From: JAUWCL01 sp964599375
Lineage (GTDB): Bacteria; Krumholzibacteriota; Krumholzibacteriia; Krumholzibacteriales; Krumholzibacteriaceae
NCBI GenBank assembly: GCA_964599375.1
Contig: CAZREW010000003.1
Coordinates: forward strand, 186,001-250,000
DNA: 64,000 nucleotides
Direction: 5' to 3'
Of the stretch, positions 16,574 to 24,551 are shown in pieces. The position numbers were made by a program, and so were the translations under genes. The notes below the pieces were generated by a model. It did not search any database, was not told the origin of the DNA, and saw only the letters and a program-made list of their open reading frames with translations. The stretch's first letter is position 1; each line of letters begins with the position of its first letter.

Positions 16574-16966
16574 TTGGCAAAAGAGATCTACCATGCGGTG
16601 GGAAGAAGGAAATCAGCGGTAGCGCGCGTCTATTTGAGCGAGGGGAAAGGCGGTATCACCGTCAACGGCGAGGAGCTGGCCGATTACATGAAGAGAGACA
16701 GCCTTACGCTTCTGGTCCGTCAGCCCCTCAGCGTGACCAATACCGAGGGTTCTTACGAAATCAAGGCGACGGTCGCTGGCGGCGGTACGTCGGGTCAGGC
16801 TGGAGCGCTTCGTCTCGGTATCTCGAGAGCGATACTGCTTCATGACGATACCCACAAGAAGGTACTTAAGTCCGGCGGGTTCCTCACCAGAGACCCCAGG
16901 GAGAAGGAGAGGAAGAAGTACGGACAGCCCGGAGCACGGAAGAAGTTCCAGTTCTCCAAGCGATAG
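16574..16966 (+). CDS. rpsI: 30S ribosomal protein S9
   Basis: The 130-residue product begins AKEIYHAVGRRKSAVARVYL and ends with the basic tail KYGQPGARKKFQFSKR that reaches the P site. AGGGTSGQAGALRLGISRAI is the family signature. The start codon is TTG at 16574 with AGGAGGTG upstream, and no ATG or GTG fits. It is the partner of rplM. Confidence 0.98.
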   Translation: MAKEIYHAVGRRKSAVARVYLSEGKGGITVNGEELADYMKRDSLTLLVRQPLSVTNTEGSYEIKATVAGGGTSGQAGALRLGISRAILLHDDTHKKVLKSGGFLTRDPREKERKKYGQPGARKKFQFSKR

Positions 16967-16992
16967 AATCTCAAGGACACACATCTCTCCGC

Positions 16993-17034
16993 AAGGTCCG
17001 CGGTGACGGGCATTGAAGCCCGTTTCGGACGCTT
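16993..17034 (+). promoter_or_regulatory. structured leader between rpsI and rpsB
   Basis: ACGGGC (17006-17011) pairs with GCCCGT (17018-17023), enclosed by GTCCG (16996-17000) with CGGAC (17026-17030) and an AAG/CTT extension. It lies 40-80 bases upstream of the rpsB start. It could be an S2 autoregulatory leader or a weak terminator; the T run is only three bases. Confidence 0.4.
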
Positions 17035-17070
17035 CAGGGGGGGGATGGAGGAATAACCCGGGAGGAAATA

Positions 17071-17949
17071 GTGACAGTCCAGATCAAGGACCTGCTGGAA
17101 GCGGGCGTTCACTTCGGGCACCAGACGAGGCGCTGGAATCCGAAGATGAAGCCCTATATTTTTAAGGAACAGAACGGTGTATATATCATCGATCTGAGCC
17201 AGACGCTGGATTCCCTTCAGAAAGCCTACGAGACCCTCATACAGATGACATCCGAAGGCAAAACGGTCCTCTTCGTCGGCACGAAGAGGCAGGCGAAGGA
17301 CTCCGTCCGCGAAGATGCCGAGCGATGCGGCATGTACTATATCAACGAGCGCTGGCTCGGCGGAACGCTGACGAACTACAAGACGATCAAGCTGAGCCTG
17401 GATCGTCTCGACGACATGGAAGCGATGGAGAAAGACGGACGGATCGAGCAGCTCTCCAAGAAGGAGAGACTCATGCTCGAAAAACACAAGCAGAAGCTTC
17501 TGAAGGTGCTCTCGGGCATCCGCGGGATGAAGGGCGCCCCGTCGTGTCTTCTCGTCTTCGACACGAAGAAGGAAGAAATAGCGATCAAGGAAGCCAGGAA
17601 GCTCGGCATCCCCCTGATCGGTCTTATAGATACGAACAGCGATCCCGACGACCTCGACATCGCCATCCCGGCGAACGATGACGCGATCAGGTCGATCAAG
17701 CTCTTCACGAAGACTTTCGCCGACGCGATCATAGAGGGCAGGGCCCGCTACATGAAGAACAAGGACTTCCTCGAGAAGCAGGAAAAAGCGGCCGCGGCCA
17801 AGAAAGCCGGTCCGAGGCAGTCCGACCAGAGGGGCGGAGACAGGAAGAGGCACGCCTCCGGCGGTGGCAGACCCGCCGCGAAGAAGGAAGGACCCGATAA
17901 GCCCGCCGCTGAGAAAGAAGACAAGAAGGCCGCTGACAAGTCGGAATGA
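17071..17949 (+). CDS. rpsB: 30S ribosomal protein S2 with charged C-terminal tail
   Basis: The first 230 residues are ordinary S2: DLLEAGVHFGHQTRRWNPKM, YIFKEQNGVYIIDLSQTL, LFVGTKRQAKDSV, ERWLGGTLTNYKTI, and IPLIGLIDTNSDPDDLDIAI. The last 60 residues are a low-complexity Lys/Ala/Gly/Pro tail not needed for the fold. GTG at 17071 is the start, with GGGAGGAAA upstream. The gene is paired with tsf, as in most bacteria. Confidence 0.97.
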   Translation: MTVQIKDLLEAGVHFGHQTRRWNPKMKPYIFKEQNGVYIIDLSQTLDSLQKAYETLIQMTSEGKTVLFVGTKRQAKDSVREDAERCGMYYINERWLGGTLTNYKTIKLSLDRLDDMEAMEKDGRIEQLSKKERLMLEKHKQKLLKVLSGIRGMKGAPSCLLVFDTKKEEIAIKEARKLGIPLIGLIDTNSDPDDLDIAIPANDDAIRSIKLFTKTFADAIIEGRARYMKNKDFLEKQEKAAAAKKAGPRQSDQRGGDRKRHASGGGRPAAKKEGPDKPAAEKEDKKAADKSE

Positions 17950-17987
17950 CCTGTCGGACGGCCCTGAACAATACGGAGGAATCATAG

Positions 17988-18590
17988 ATGGAGATCACAC
18001 CGAAGATGGTCAAGGAACTGCGTGATATGACGAACGCAGGGATGATGGACTGCAAGAAGGCCCTGAAGGAAACAAGCGGCGACATGGAAGCAGCCGTAAA
18101 GTTCCTGAGGGAAAAGGGCCTTTCCTCTGCGGCCAAACGCGCGCACAGGGATGCCAATGAGGGCCAGATATTCTCGTATATCCACAGCAACAACAAACTC
18201 GGCGTCATCGTCGAGCTGAACTGCGAGACGGACTTCGTGGCTAAGACGGACGAATTCCAGGCCCTGGGCAAGAACCTTGCGATGCAGATAGCCGCCGCCG
18301 CTCCACTCGTGGTAAAGAGAGAGGATATACCGGCGGACATCCTCGAGAGAGAGATGGAGATCTTTCGCAATCAGGCCGTTCAGTCCGGGAAGCCGGAGAA
18401 GGTCCTCGATAAAATCGTTGAAGGGAAGGTCGAAAAATTCTACAGTGAGGTCGTTCTTCTCGAACAGTCATTCATCAAGGATGATAAGGTCAAGGTCGAG
18501 GAGCTACTCAAGGAGACGATAGGCAAGCTTGGCGAGAATATGATCATTAAGAGGTTTGCCCGTTTCCAGCTGGGGGAGGAAGCATCCTGA
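17988..18590 (+). CDS. tsf: elongation factor Ts, short form
   Basis: EF-Ts recycles EF-Tu-GDP. The 200-residue protein has the N-terminal UBA-like domain (VKELRDMTNAGMMDCKKALK), the signature LGVIVELNCETDFVAKTDEF near residue 67-86, and a single core repeat, making it the short Thermus-like form rather than the 280-residue E. coli form. A ribosome site CGGAGGAA precedes the ATG. A terminator follows, so the rpsB-tsf transcript probably ends here. Confidence 0.97.
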   Translation: MEITPKMVKELRDMTNAGMMDCKKALKETSGDMEAAVKFLREKGLSSAAKRAHRDANEGQIFSYIHSNNKLGVIVELNCETDFVAKTDEFQALGKNLAMQIAAAAPLVVKREDIPADILEREMEIFRNQAVQSGKPEKVLDKIVEGKVEKFYSEVVLLEQSFIKDDKVKVEELLKETIGKLGENMIIKRFARFQLGEEAS

Positions 18591-18632
18591 ACGGCGGGGA
18601 AAGCGATACAGCGCTGACCTATGATTAGACAG

Positions 18633-18664
18633 AGCGCGGGAGCTGTACGCTCCTGCGCTTTTTT
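18633..18664 (+). terminator. intrinsic terminator between tsf and pyrH
   Basis: AGCGCGGGAGC (18633-18643) pairs with GCTCCTGCGCT (18649-18659) through eleven pairs, one of them G-T, around the loop TGTAC, followed by a T run to 18664. The pyrH ribosome site starts three bases later, so some readthrough or an unseen promoter must serve pyrH. Confidence 0.85.
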
Positions 18665-18679
18665 ATGGAAGGAGACCCG

Positions 18680-19393
18680 ATGAGCGTACGACCGGAGATC
18701 AGAAGGCTGCTGCTGAAGGTAAGCGGCGAGGTCTTCGGAAGCGAGGGCCACAGCATCGACATAGACAAGGTCGACAATTTCGCCCGGGAGCTGATCGAGG
18801 CGCACGAGACGGGGATCGAGCTCGCCGTAGTATCCGGGGGCGGAAATATACTCCGGGGCGCAGTCTTGTGCACTGAGGGTGAGGAACGCGTCTCCTGTGA
18901 TTATATGGGGATGATGGCGACTGTGATCAACGCGCTTGCTCTCCAGGGAGCCCTCGAACGTGCCGGTGTGGAAGCTGTAGTCATGACGCCTTTTTCCCTC
19001 GAGGTCGCCGCGGAGAGGTTCGTCCGCCGACAGGCTATGCGGCACCTGCGGGAGGGACGGATCGTGCTGATGGCGGGAGGGACGGGAAACCCTTATTTTA
19101 CGACAGACTCGGCGGCTGCCCTCAGGGCCGCGGAGATCGGAGCGGATGCGCTTGTAAAGGGTACGAAGGTGGATGGTATCTACGACAAAGACCCTGCCAG
19201 AGAGTCTAATGCAACAAAATATGACACAATGACATACAATGATATATTAAAGCGCGACCTAAAGGTGATGGATGCGACGGCCGTTGCCCTCTGCAGGGAC
19301 AACGGGATTCCCATAATAGTGTTCGATATTCTCACAAAAGGGAACCTCAGAAGAGTGATAAAGGGAGAGTCTCTCGGTACTCTCGTACAGTGA
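18680..19393 (+). CDS. pyrH: UMP kinase
   Basis: The 237-residue amino-acid-kinase-fold protein phosphorylates UMP. Visible motifs are LLLKVSGEVFG at the start, LAVVSGGGNILRG near residue 48-60, DYMGMMATVINALALQGALE near 71-90, FTTDSAAALRAAEIGADAL near 137-155, and VDGIYDKDP. ATG 18680 is preceded by GGAAGGAGA; an upstream ATG at 18665 sits in the terminator tract and is unlikely. It begins the pyrH-frr-uppS-cdsA-dxr-rseP series, an order shared by many bacteria. Confidence 0.97.
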   Translation: MSVRPEIRRLLLKVSGEVFGSEGHSIDIDKVDNFARELIEAHETGIELAVVSGGGNILRGAVLCTEGEERVSCDYMGMMATVINALALQGALERAGVEAVVMTPFSLEVAAERFVRRQAMRHLREGRIVLMAGGTGNPYFTTDSAAALRAAEIGADALVKGTKVDGIYDKDPARESNATKYDTMTYNDILKRDLKVMDATAVALCRDNGIPIIVFDILTKGNLRRVIKGESLGTLVQ

Positions 19394-19403
19394 GGAGGTA
19401 GAG

Positions 19404-19967
19404 ATGGATAACGTCAAAGAGATCTTCGAAGCGGCTGAGGCGCATATGAAGAAGTCGATCGAGATCGCCGAGGAAGAACTTGCCTCGGTAAGGACGGGAA
19501 AGGCTTCCGCCAGTCTGCTTGACAGCATAAAGGTCGATTATTACGGATCGCCCGTTCCGCTGAAGCAGATCGCCAATATAGGTATTCCCGACGCGAAACT
19601 GATAACGGTGCAGCCTTGGGAGAAGCCCATGGTCTCCGAAGTGGTCAAGGCCATCCAGCAGTCAAACCTCGGCCTGAACCCTCAGAGCGACGGTAACCTT
19701 ATCAGGATCCCTCTTCCTCCGCTGACCGAAGAACGGAGACACGAGCTTGTAAAATCAGTAAGGGGGATGATCGAAAACGCCAAGGTCGCGATCAGGAACG
19801 TCAGGCGGGATGCCAACGATCACCTCAAGAAGCTCGAAAAGAATCATGTGATCTCCGAGGACGAATACCATCGTCACCACAAAGAGATCCAGGATATGAC
19901 CGACAAATCGATCAGTGAGCTCGACGAGGTCGCTGAAATGAAGGAAAAGGAAATACTGGAGTTCTAG
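19404..19967 (+). CDS. frr: ribosome recycling factor
   Basis: The 187-residue protein has the RRF fold signatures: RTGKASASLLDSIKVDYYG near residue 31-49, PLKQIANIGIPDAKLITVQP, QSNLGLNPQSDGNLIRIPLP near 83-102, and LTEERRHELVKSVR, with RRDANDHLKKLEK in the last helix. It splits post-termination ribosomes with EF-G. A GGAGGTAG site precedes ATG 19404. Confidence 0.98.
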   Translation: MDNVKEIFEAAEAHMKKSIEIAEEELASVRTGKASASLLDSIKVDYYGSPVPLKQIANIGIPDAKLITVQPWEKPMVSEVVKAIQQSNLGLNPQSDGNLIRIPLPPLTEERRHELVKSVRGMIENAKVAIRNVRRDANDHLKKLEKNHVISEDEYHRHHKEIQDMTDKSISELDEVAEMKEKEILEF

Positions 19968-19983
19968 AGCCCCGGTCATCCGT

Positions 19984-20739
19984 ATGGATATAGACAGGGA
20001 AATCAATCGGCTCAGGGGCAGGCCAGGGTTGCCGAAGCATGTCGCCATCATCATGGACGGCAACGGCAGATGGGCCAGTAAGAGGAATCTGCCACGGATC
20101 GCCGGCCACAAGGCCGGACGTGAATCGGTCCGTGTCACTGTGCGCACATGCGCGCGACTGGGCATCCACGCTCTCTCGTTATATACCTTTTCAATCGAGA
20201 ACTGGCAGAGGCCTTCAAGGGAGGTAAAAGCGCTGATGCGCTTTCTGGGAACGGTCCTAAAGTCGGAGTACCTCGAGCTCAATGAGAACAATATCAGGCT
20301 CCGGGCTATGGGGAAGCTCGACCTTTTGCCCGAGGAGACGAGAAAGAGGCTCGATGAGACGATAAAGTCTCTCTCCTCGAACGATGGTATGATACTGAAT
20401 CTATGTCTGAGCTACGGGGGTCGTGCCGAGATCGTAGACGCCGTCAGGCGTATCGCCGGCGAGGTCTCCTCAGGAAGACTGGATCCAGGGACTATTGACG
20501 AGGAAACTTTCAGGGAATACCTTTACGCGCCCGATATCCCCGACCCGGATCTGCTGATCAGGACCAGCGGAGAGATGAGGATCAGCAACTTTCTCCTATG
20601 GCAGCTCGCCTATACCGAGATCGTAGTCACCGAGGTTCTGTGGCCGGACTTCCGGGAGATGGATGTCATAGCCGCGATCGATGAGTATATGGGCCGCGAA
20701 AGAAGGTTTGGAGATATAAGCGTCAGGAGAGAGAAGTGA
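19984..20739 (+). CDS. uppS: isoprenyl transferase (undecaprenyl diphosphate synthase)
   Basis: The enzyme makes the C55 lipid carrier for peptidoglycan. The 251-residue product shows HVAIIMDGNGRWASKR with catalytic Asp25, GHKAGRESVR, YTFSIENWQRP near 65, and the C-terminal DLLIRTSGEMRISNFLLWQ stretch that binds the homoallylic diphosphate. The stop overlaps the cdsA start codon (GTGA). Confidence 0.97.
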   Translation: MDIDREINRLRGRPGLPKHVAIIMDGNGRWASKRNLPRIAGHKAGRESVRVTVRTCARLGIHALSLYTFSIENWQRPSREVKALMRFLGTVLKSEYLELNENNIRLRAMGKLDLLPEETRKRLDETIKSLSSNDGMILNLCLSYGGRAEIVDAVRRIAGEVSSGRLDPGTIDEETFREYLYAPDIPDPDLLIRTSGEMRISNFLLWQLAYTEIVVTEVLWPDFREMDVIAAIDEYMGRERRFGDISVRREK

Positions 20740-21596
20740 CCGACGGATCAAAGAGGAAGACAAGGGGAAGCTCTCTCGCGAATCGCCTTCTCGCTGCGGC
20801 AGTGTTCCTGCCGTGTTTCTTCATCATCGCCCACCGTGGCGGTATATACTATCTCATACTGATCGACCTGATAATAATCCTCGGTCTCTTCGAGTTCTAC
20901 AGGATGATGGAGGCAAAAGGACTGAGGCCGTACAAGTGGATAGGCGTGCTCAGCGGCGGGGCCCTTCCATGGTACCTTTTTTTCAGGCAGGGGATCTACG
21001 CCAACATCCTGCTCACGATTACATTCATAGCGGTCATGATCGCCGAGTTGATCCGCAAAGACAAGGGGCACGCCGTCTACCACATATCAGTGACAATATT
21101 CGGCGTGCTCTACGTGTCGTGGCTGGGCAGCCACCTTATGCTTCTGAGGGAACTGCCGATACTGGCCGGGCTGAAGTATTCCGTGGGGTTCACGTTCGTC
21201 ATAATCGTGTTCACGCTTACATGGTGCTATGATACGGGAGCATACGCTTTCGGAAGACTGTTCGGGCGGCGGAAGCTGTTTCCGTCGATATCTCCCGGTA
21301 AGACTGTCGAGGGAGCCATAGGCGGGATATTTCTTTCGATCGCCGGGATCCTTATCGCCCGTATTCTGCTTGATACCCAGCTTAGCGCTCTCGAGGCGGT
21401 CCTGTTGGCGATTTTGGCGTCGGTTATCGGGCAGACAGGTGATCTGGTGGAATCAATGCTTAAGCGCGACGCCAAGATAAAGGATTCGTCGACGACAATA
21501 CCCGGGCACGGAGGCGTCCTGGACAGGTTTGATTCTCTGCTGTTCACGGCACCGCTGATATATTACGCACTGAGATACTTTATCCTAAAGGCCTGA
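20736..21596 (+). CDS. cdsA: phosphatidate cytidylyltransferase
   Basis: CdsA makes CDP-diacylglycerol for phospholipid synthesis. The 286-residue membrane protein has about eight hydrophobic helices and the family signature SMLKRDAKIKDSSTTIPGHG continuing GVLDRFDS near residues 245-272. GRLFGRRKLFPSISPGKTVE lies in the preceding loop. The start is GTG 20736, overlapping the uppS stop by four bases. Confidence 0.97.
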   Translation: MTDGSKRKTRGSSLANRLLAAAVFLPCFFIIAHRGGIYYLILIDLIIILGLFEFYRMMEAKGLRPYKWIGVLSGGALPWYLFFRQGIYANILLTITFIAVMIAELIRKDKGHAVYHISVTIFGVLYVSWLGSHLMLLRELPILAGLKYSVGFTFVIIVFTLTWCYDTGAYAFGRLFGRRKLFPSISPGKTVEGAIGGIFLSIAGILIARILLDTQLSALEAVLLAILASVIGQTGDLVESMLKRDAKIKDSSTTIPGHGGVLDRFDSLLFTAPLIYYALRYFILKA

Positions 21597-21597
21597 T

Positions 21598-22773
21598 ATG
21601 GAGCATAGGCACAGGAAGAAGATAGCGATACTGGGCTCTACCGGATCGATAGGCCGGGCGACGATGGAGATAATCTCCCGTTCGCCGGACGACTTCGAGA
21701 TCACGGGACTGGCGGCTGGCAGCGATATCGGCAAGCTCGGCCTCCAGCTTAGGGAGTTCGCTGATGCGAGGTTCGCGCTCAGGGACGAGGAAGCATGCAC
21801 GAGGCTCATAGAGGAGGATTCCAGCCTGGCGGGGAGATGCACAGGGACGGGCACGCAGGGGCTGATCGGCCTTCTTTGCGATCCGAGACCCGACCTCGTG
21901 ATCAATGCCCTCGTGGGCGTCGCAGGTCTCGTCCCAACCGTGAGAGCCCTCGAAGCAGGTTGCGATGTGGCGATCGCGAACAAGGAATCGCTCGTCACCG
22001 GCGGGGAGATCATCGAAGCTATAACGGTGAAGGGAGGAGCGAAGGTGATACCCGTCGACAGCGAGCATTTCTCCCTGGCGAGGTGCCTCAAGGGGCATGA
22101 GGACGAGACGGTGGAGATCATTCTCACGGCGTCAGGAGGCCCCTTCCTGGGCAGGAACATCTCCAGTCTCGGAGGCGTCACCGTCCCGGAGGTGCTCGAC
22201 CACCCCACCTGGAGCATGGGAAAAAAGGTGACGGTCGATTCGGCGCATCTGCTGAACAAGGGGCTGGAGGTGATAGAGGCGCACTGGCTGTTTGGATTCG
22301 ACTACGGATCGATCGGCGTTGTGATCCATCCCCAGTCGCGAGTTCACGGGCTTATCAGGCTGAGGGACGGATCCCTGATGGCGCATCTAGGGCCGGCCGA
22401 CATGAGACTGCCCATCATCAACGCCCTTTATCATCCCGGGATGGTGAGTTTTCCGTGGGAGCACCTGTCACTGGAGGAGCTTTCGTTGCTCGAATTCCGT
22501 ACATTCGAACAGGAGAGATATCCGGCTTTCGCTCTGGTCATGGAAGCCGCACGGTCGGGGGGCACGGCTCCGGCTGTGCTCAATGCAGCGGATGAGGAAG
22601 CGGTTGAGGCTTTTCTTGCGGGAAGGATAGGTTTCCTGGATATTATCGACTGGATAGAGCGGGCGCTCGCTGCGCATACCACCGGCCCGGCCAACACGGT
22701 CGAGGAGGTACTCGAAGCGGACAGCTGGGCGCGTGAATACCTGAAGGAAAGATACGGCGGGCCTGCCGCCTGA
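21598..22773 (+). CDS. dxr: 1-deoxy-D-xylulose-5-phosphate reductoisomerase
   Basis: Dxr makes MEP in the non-mevalonate isoprenoid route, which feeds the uppS product. The 391-residue protein has the NADPH motif ILGSTGSIGRATMEI at 10-24, ANKESLVTGGE near 128, IPVDSEHFSLARCL near 152, TASGGPF near 180, HPTWSMGKKVTVDSAHLLNK near 202-221 and VIHPQSRVHGLI near 241. It starts one base after the cdsA stop. Confidence 0.97.
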   Translation: MEHRHRKKIAILGSTGSIGRATMEIISRSPDDFEITGLAAGSDIGKLGLQLREFADARFALRDEEACTRLIEEDSSLAGRCTGTGTQGLIGLLCDPRPDLVINALVGVAGLVPTVRALEAGCDVAIANKESLVTGGEIIEAITVKGGAKVIPVDSEHFSLARCLKGHEDETVEIILTASGGPFLGRNISSLGGVTVPEVLDHPTWSMGKKVTVDSAHLLNKGLEVIEAHWLFGFDYGSIGVVIHPQSRVHGLIRLRDGSLMAHLGPADMRLPIINALYHPGMVSFPWEHLSLEELSLLEFRTFEQERYPAFALVMEAARSGGTAPAVLNAADEEAVEAFLAGRIGFLDIIDWIERALAAHTTGPANTVEEVLEADSWAREYLKERYGGPAA

Positions 22774-22786
22774 CGATGGAGGATAC

Positions 22787-24136
22787 ATGCTTCTGACATT
22801 AGCGGCTTTCATATTCGTGCTCAGCGTCGTAGTCTTCGTTCACGAGGCGGGCCATTTCGTTGCTGCGAAACTCAACGGTATCTACGTCGTCACATTCTCC
22901 ATTGGTTTCGGTCCGAAGATAATCAGGAAGAGGATAGGAGAGACGGAATACGCCATATCCGCCCTGCCATTCGGCGGTTACGTGAAGATGGCCGGTGAGA
23001 CCGAGCATGTGGATGGCCGGGAGTCCGAAAGCGATGATGTCCTCGCCGATGTGCCGCAGGAGAAGTATTACAGGAGCAAGAATCCGTGGCAAAGGATGTC
23101 AGTGGTCCTCGCCGGTCCTTTCATGAACGCTCTCCTGGCCCTGATCCTTTTCGTGATGAGCGTGTGGATACAGGGGGTATTTGTAGCAAATCCCAGAGAC
23201 ATCATAGTAAGTGTGACCCCTGATTCTCCCGCTGAGGCGGCTGGTTTCATGCCGGGTGACGTCGTCATCTCTGTAAACGGTGAACGTGTCCAGGCGGGCA
23301 AGGAGATAGCGGACCTGATAACTTACGATGAGAACGCGATATCGAGGTTTGTGGTCCAGAGGCTGACCGATACCCTCGAGATCGACGTCTCCCCCGCGTG
23401 GAACGAGGAGGAAGGCAGGCTGATCGTCGGGATATTTTCCTATTCGAGGCCTATGATAGGCGATGTTAAGCGTGACGGCCCGGCTTACGACGCCGGCATG
23501 AGAAGCGGAGCGATGGTCCTGTCGGTCAACGATACGACCATCAACACGTATATCGAGCTAGAGCAGCTCGTTCACGACCGTCTCGGCATCCCACTGGACT
23601 TCGTCTGGGTCCAGAACGGGGATACCATGTCGGCCACAATCACTCCTGAGGGAATGGACGCCGCGAAAGAGGGCGAAAAACTCGATATAGTCCAGGTCGG
23701 CGCAATAGGGATCAACGAACATTACGAGAAGCAGAAGGTCGGGTTCGGTGAATCGATATTGCTGGGAGCACGGGCCTACAGGGAGATGTTCATCGGGATC
23801 ATGCAGTTTCTCAAGAAGCTCGTCACAGGCAAAGCGTCGATCAGGGCGGTCGGGGGGCCGTTGCGCGTCGGCGTCATGGCCGGTGAGATGGTAAGGTGGG
23901 GATTCAACTATCTGATTTCGTTCATAGCGTTCTTTTCTCTCAACCTGGCAATATTCAACCTGCTGCCGATCCTCCCCTTCGACGGTGGACATTTTGTGAT
24001 ATTCCTCGTCGAGGGACTTACCGGGCGGAAACCGGGTCCCAGGGTGGAAGAGGTCATGGGGCAGGTAGGATTTATAATACTGATAGCCCTGATGGCGTTT
24101 ATATTCGCTGTCGACATATTCAATATCTTCGGTTGA
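22787..24136 (+). CDS. rseP: RseP/site-2 family membrane zinc metalloprotease
   Basis: The 449-residue inner-membrane protease has FVHEAGHFVAAKL in the first helix (His19, Glu20, His23), two PDZ domains at about 130-215 and 220-300, and the C-terminal zinc-ligand helix NLLPILPFDGGHFVIFLVEG near 390-409. It would cut membrane-bound regulators such as anti-sigma factors; the anti-sigma protein at 44595-45149 is a possible but unproven substrate. It closes the pyrH-rseP operon. Confidence 0.95.
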   Translation: MLLTLAAFIFVLSVVVFVHEAGHFVAAKLNGIYVVTFSIGFGPKIIRKRIGETEYAISALPFGGYVKMAGETEHVDGRESESDDVLADVPQEKYYRSKNPWQRMSVVLAGPFMNALLALILFVMSVWIQGVFVANPRDIIVSVTPDSPAEAAGFMPGDVVISVNGERVQAGKEIADLITYDENAISRFVVQRLTDTLEIDVSPAWNEEEGRLIVGIFSYSRPMIGDVKRDGPAYDAGMRSGAMVLSVNDTTINTYIELEQLVHDRLGIPLDFVWVQNGDTMSATITPEGMDAAKEGEKLDIVQVGAIGINEHYEKQKVGFGESILLGARAYREMFIGIMQFLKKLVTGKASIRAVGGPLRVGVMAGEMVRWGFNYLISFIAFFSLNLAIFNLLPILPFDGGHFVIFLVEGLTGRKPGPRVEEVMGQVGFIILIALMAFIFAVDIFNIFG

Positions 24137-24148
24137 GTATGGCGGATC

Positions 24149-24508
24149 TCAGGGGTTTTTGTCGAACATAAGGTCGTTGATGCGGGTATAGACGCCCAGC
24201 CATCTTTTCGGATCCTTTTCGAGCTCGGCCAGTGTTTTTCTGACCCTTGCTGTATCGACTGAGGCTTTCAGCTCGTCCCATTTTATGGCGCTGTCGGCCG
24301 GATTATCTTGGAGATTTTCCTCTAAATCGTTTATTTTCAAGTACAGTTGGACGAGATATCTTTCGTCAGGCGTGAGGTCTCTGGCCTTTTCGGAGTTTAT
24401 GGTGTCGGGTTGCCCGCACCCTGTTGCGAGAAGAGCCGCCAACAGGATAGAGGCGGCAAGCGATGTGGCCCGTCTCTTCACGTGCCGATATGACATCAAA
24501 ATATTCAT
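24149..24508 (-). CDS. small predicted lipoprotein
   Basis: The product of about 119 residues has a lipoprotein signal peptide, SLAASILLAALLATGC, with Cys31 as the lipid-modified residue. The mature part is helical and charged, with no recognisable family. It lies on the opposite strand between rseP and the Omp85 gene and is convergent with rseP. The start is uncertain: an ATG at 24508, a GTG at 24511 or an ATG at 24496 preceded by AGGTGATGA would all keep the signal peptide. Confidence 0.75.
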   Translation of the reverse strand: MNILMSYRHVKRRATSLAASILLAALLATGCGQPDTINSEKARDLTPDERYLVQLYLKINDLEENLQDNPADSAIKWDELKASVDTARVRKTLAELEKDPKRWLGVYTRINDLMFDKNP

Positions 24509-24551
24509 CACCTGACGAAACTACACACAGCAGAAGGTGTTGTCAATCTCA

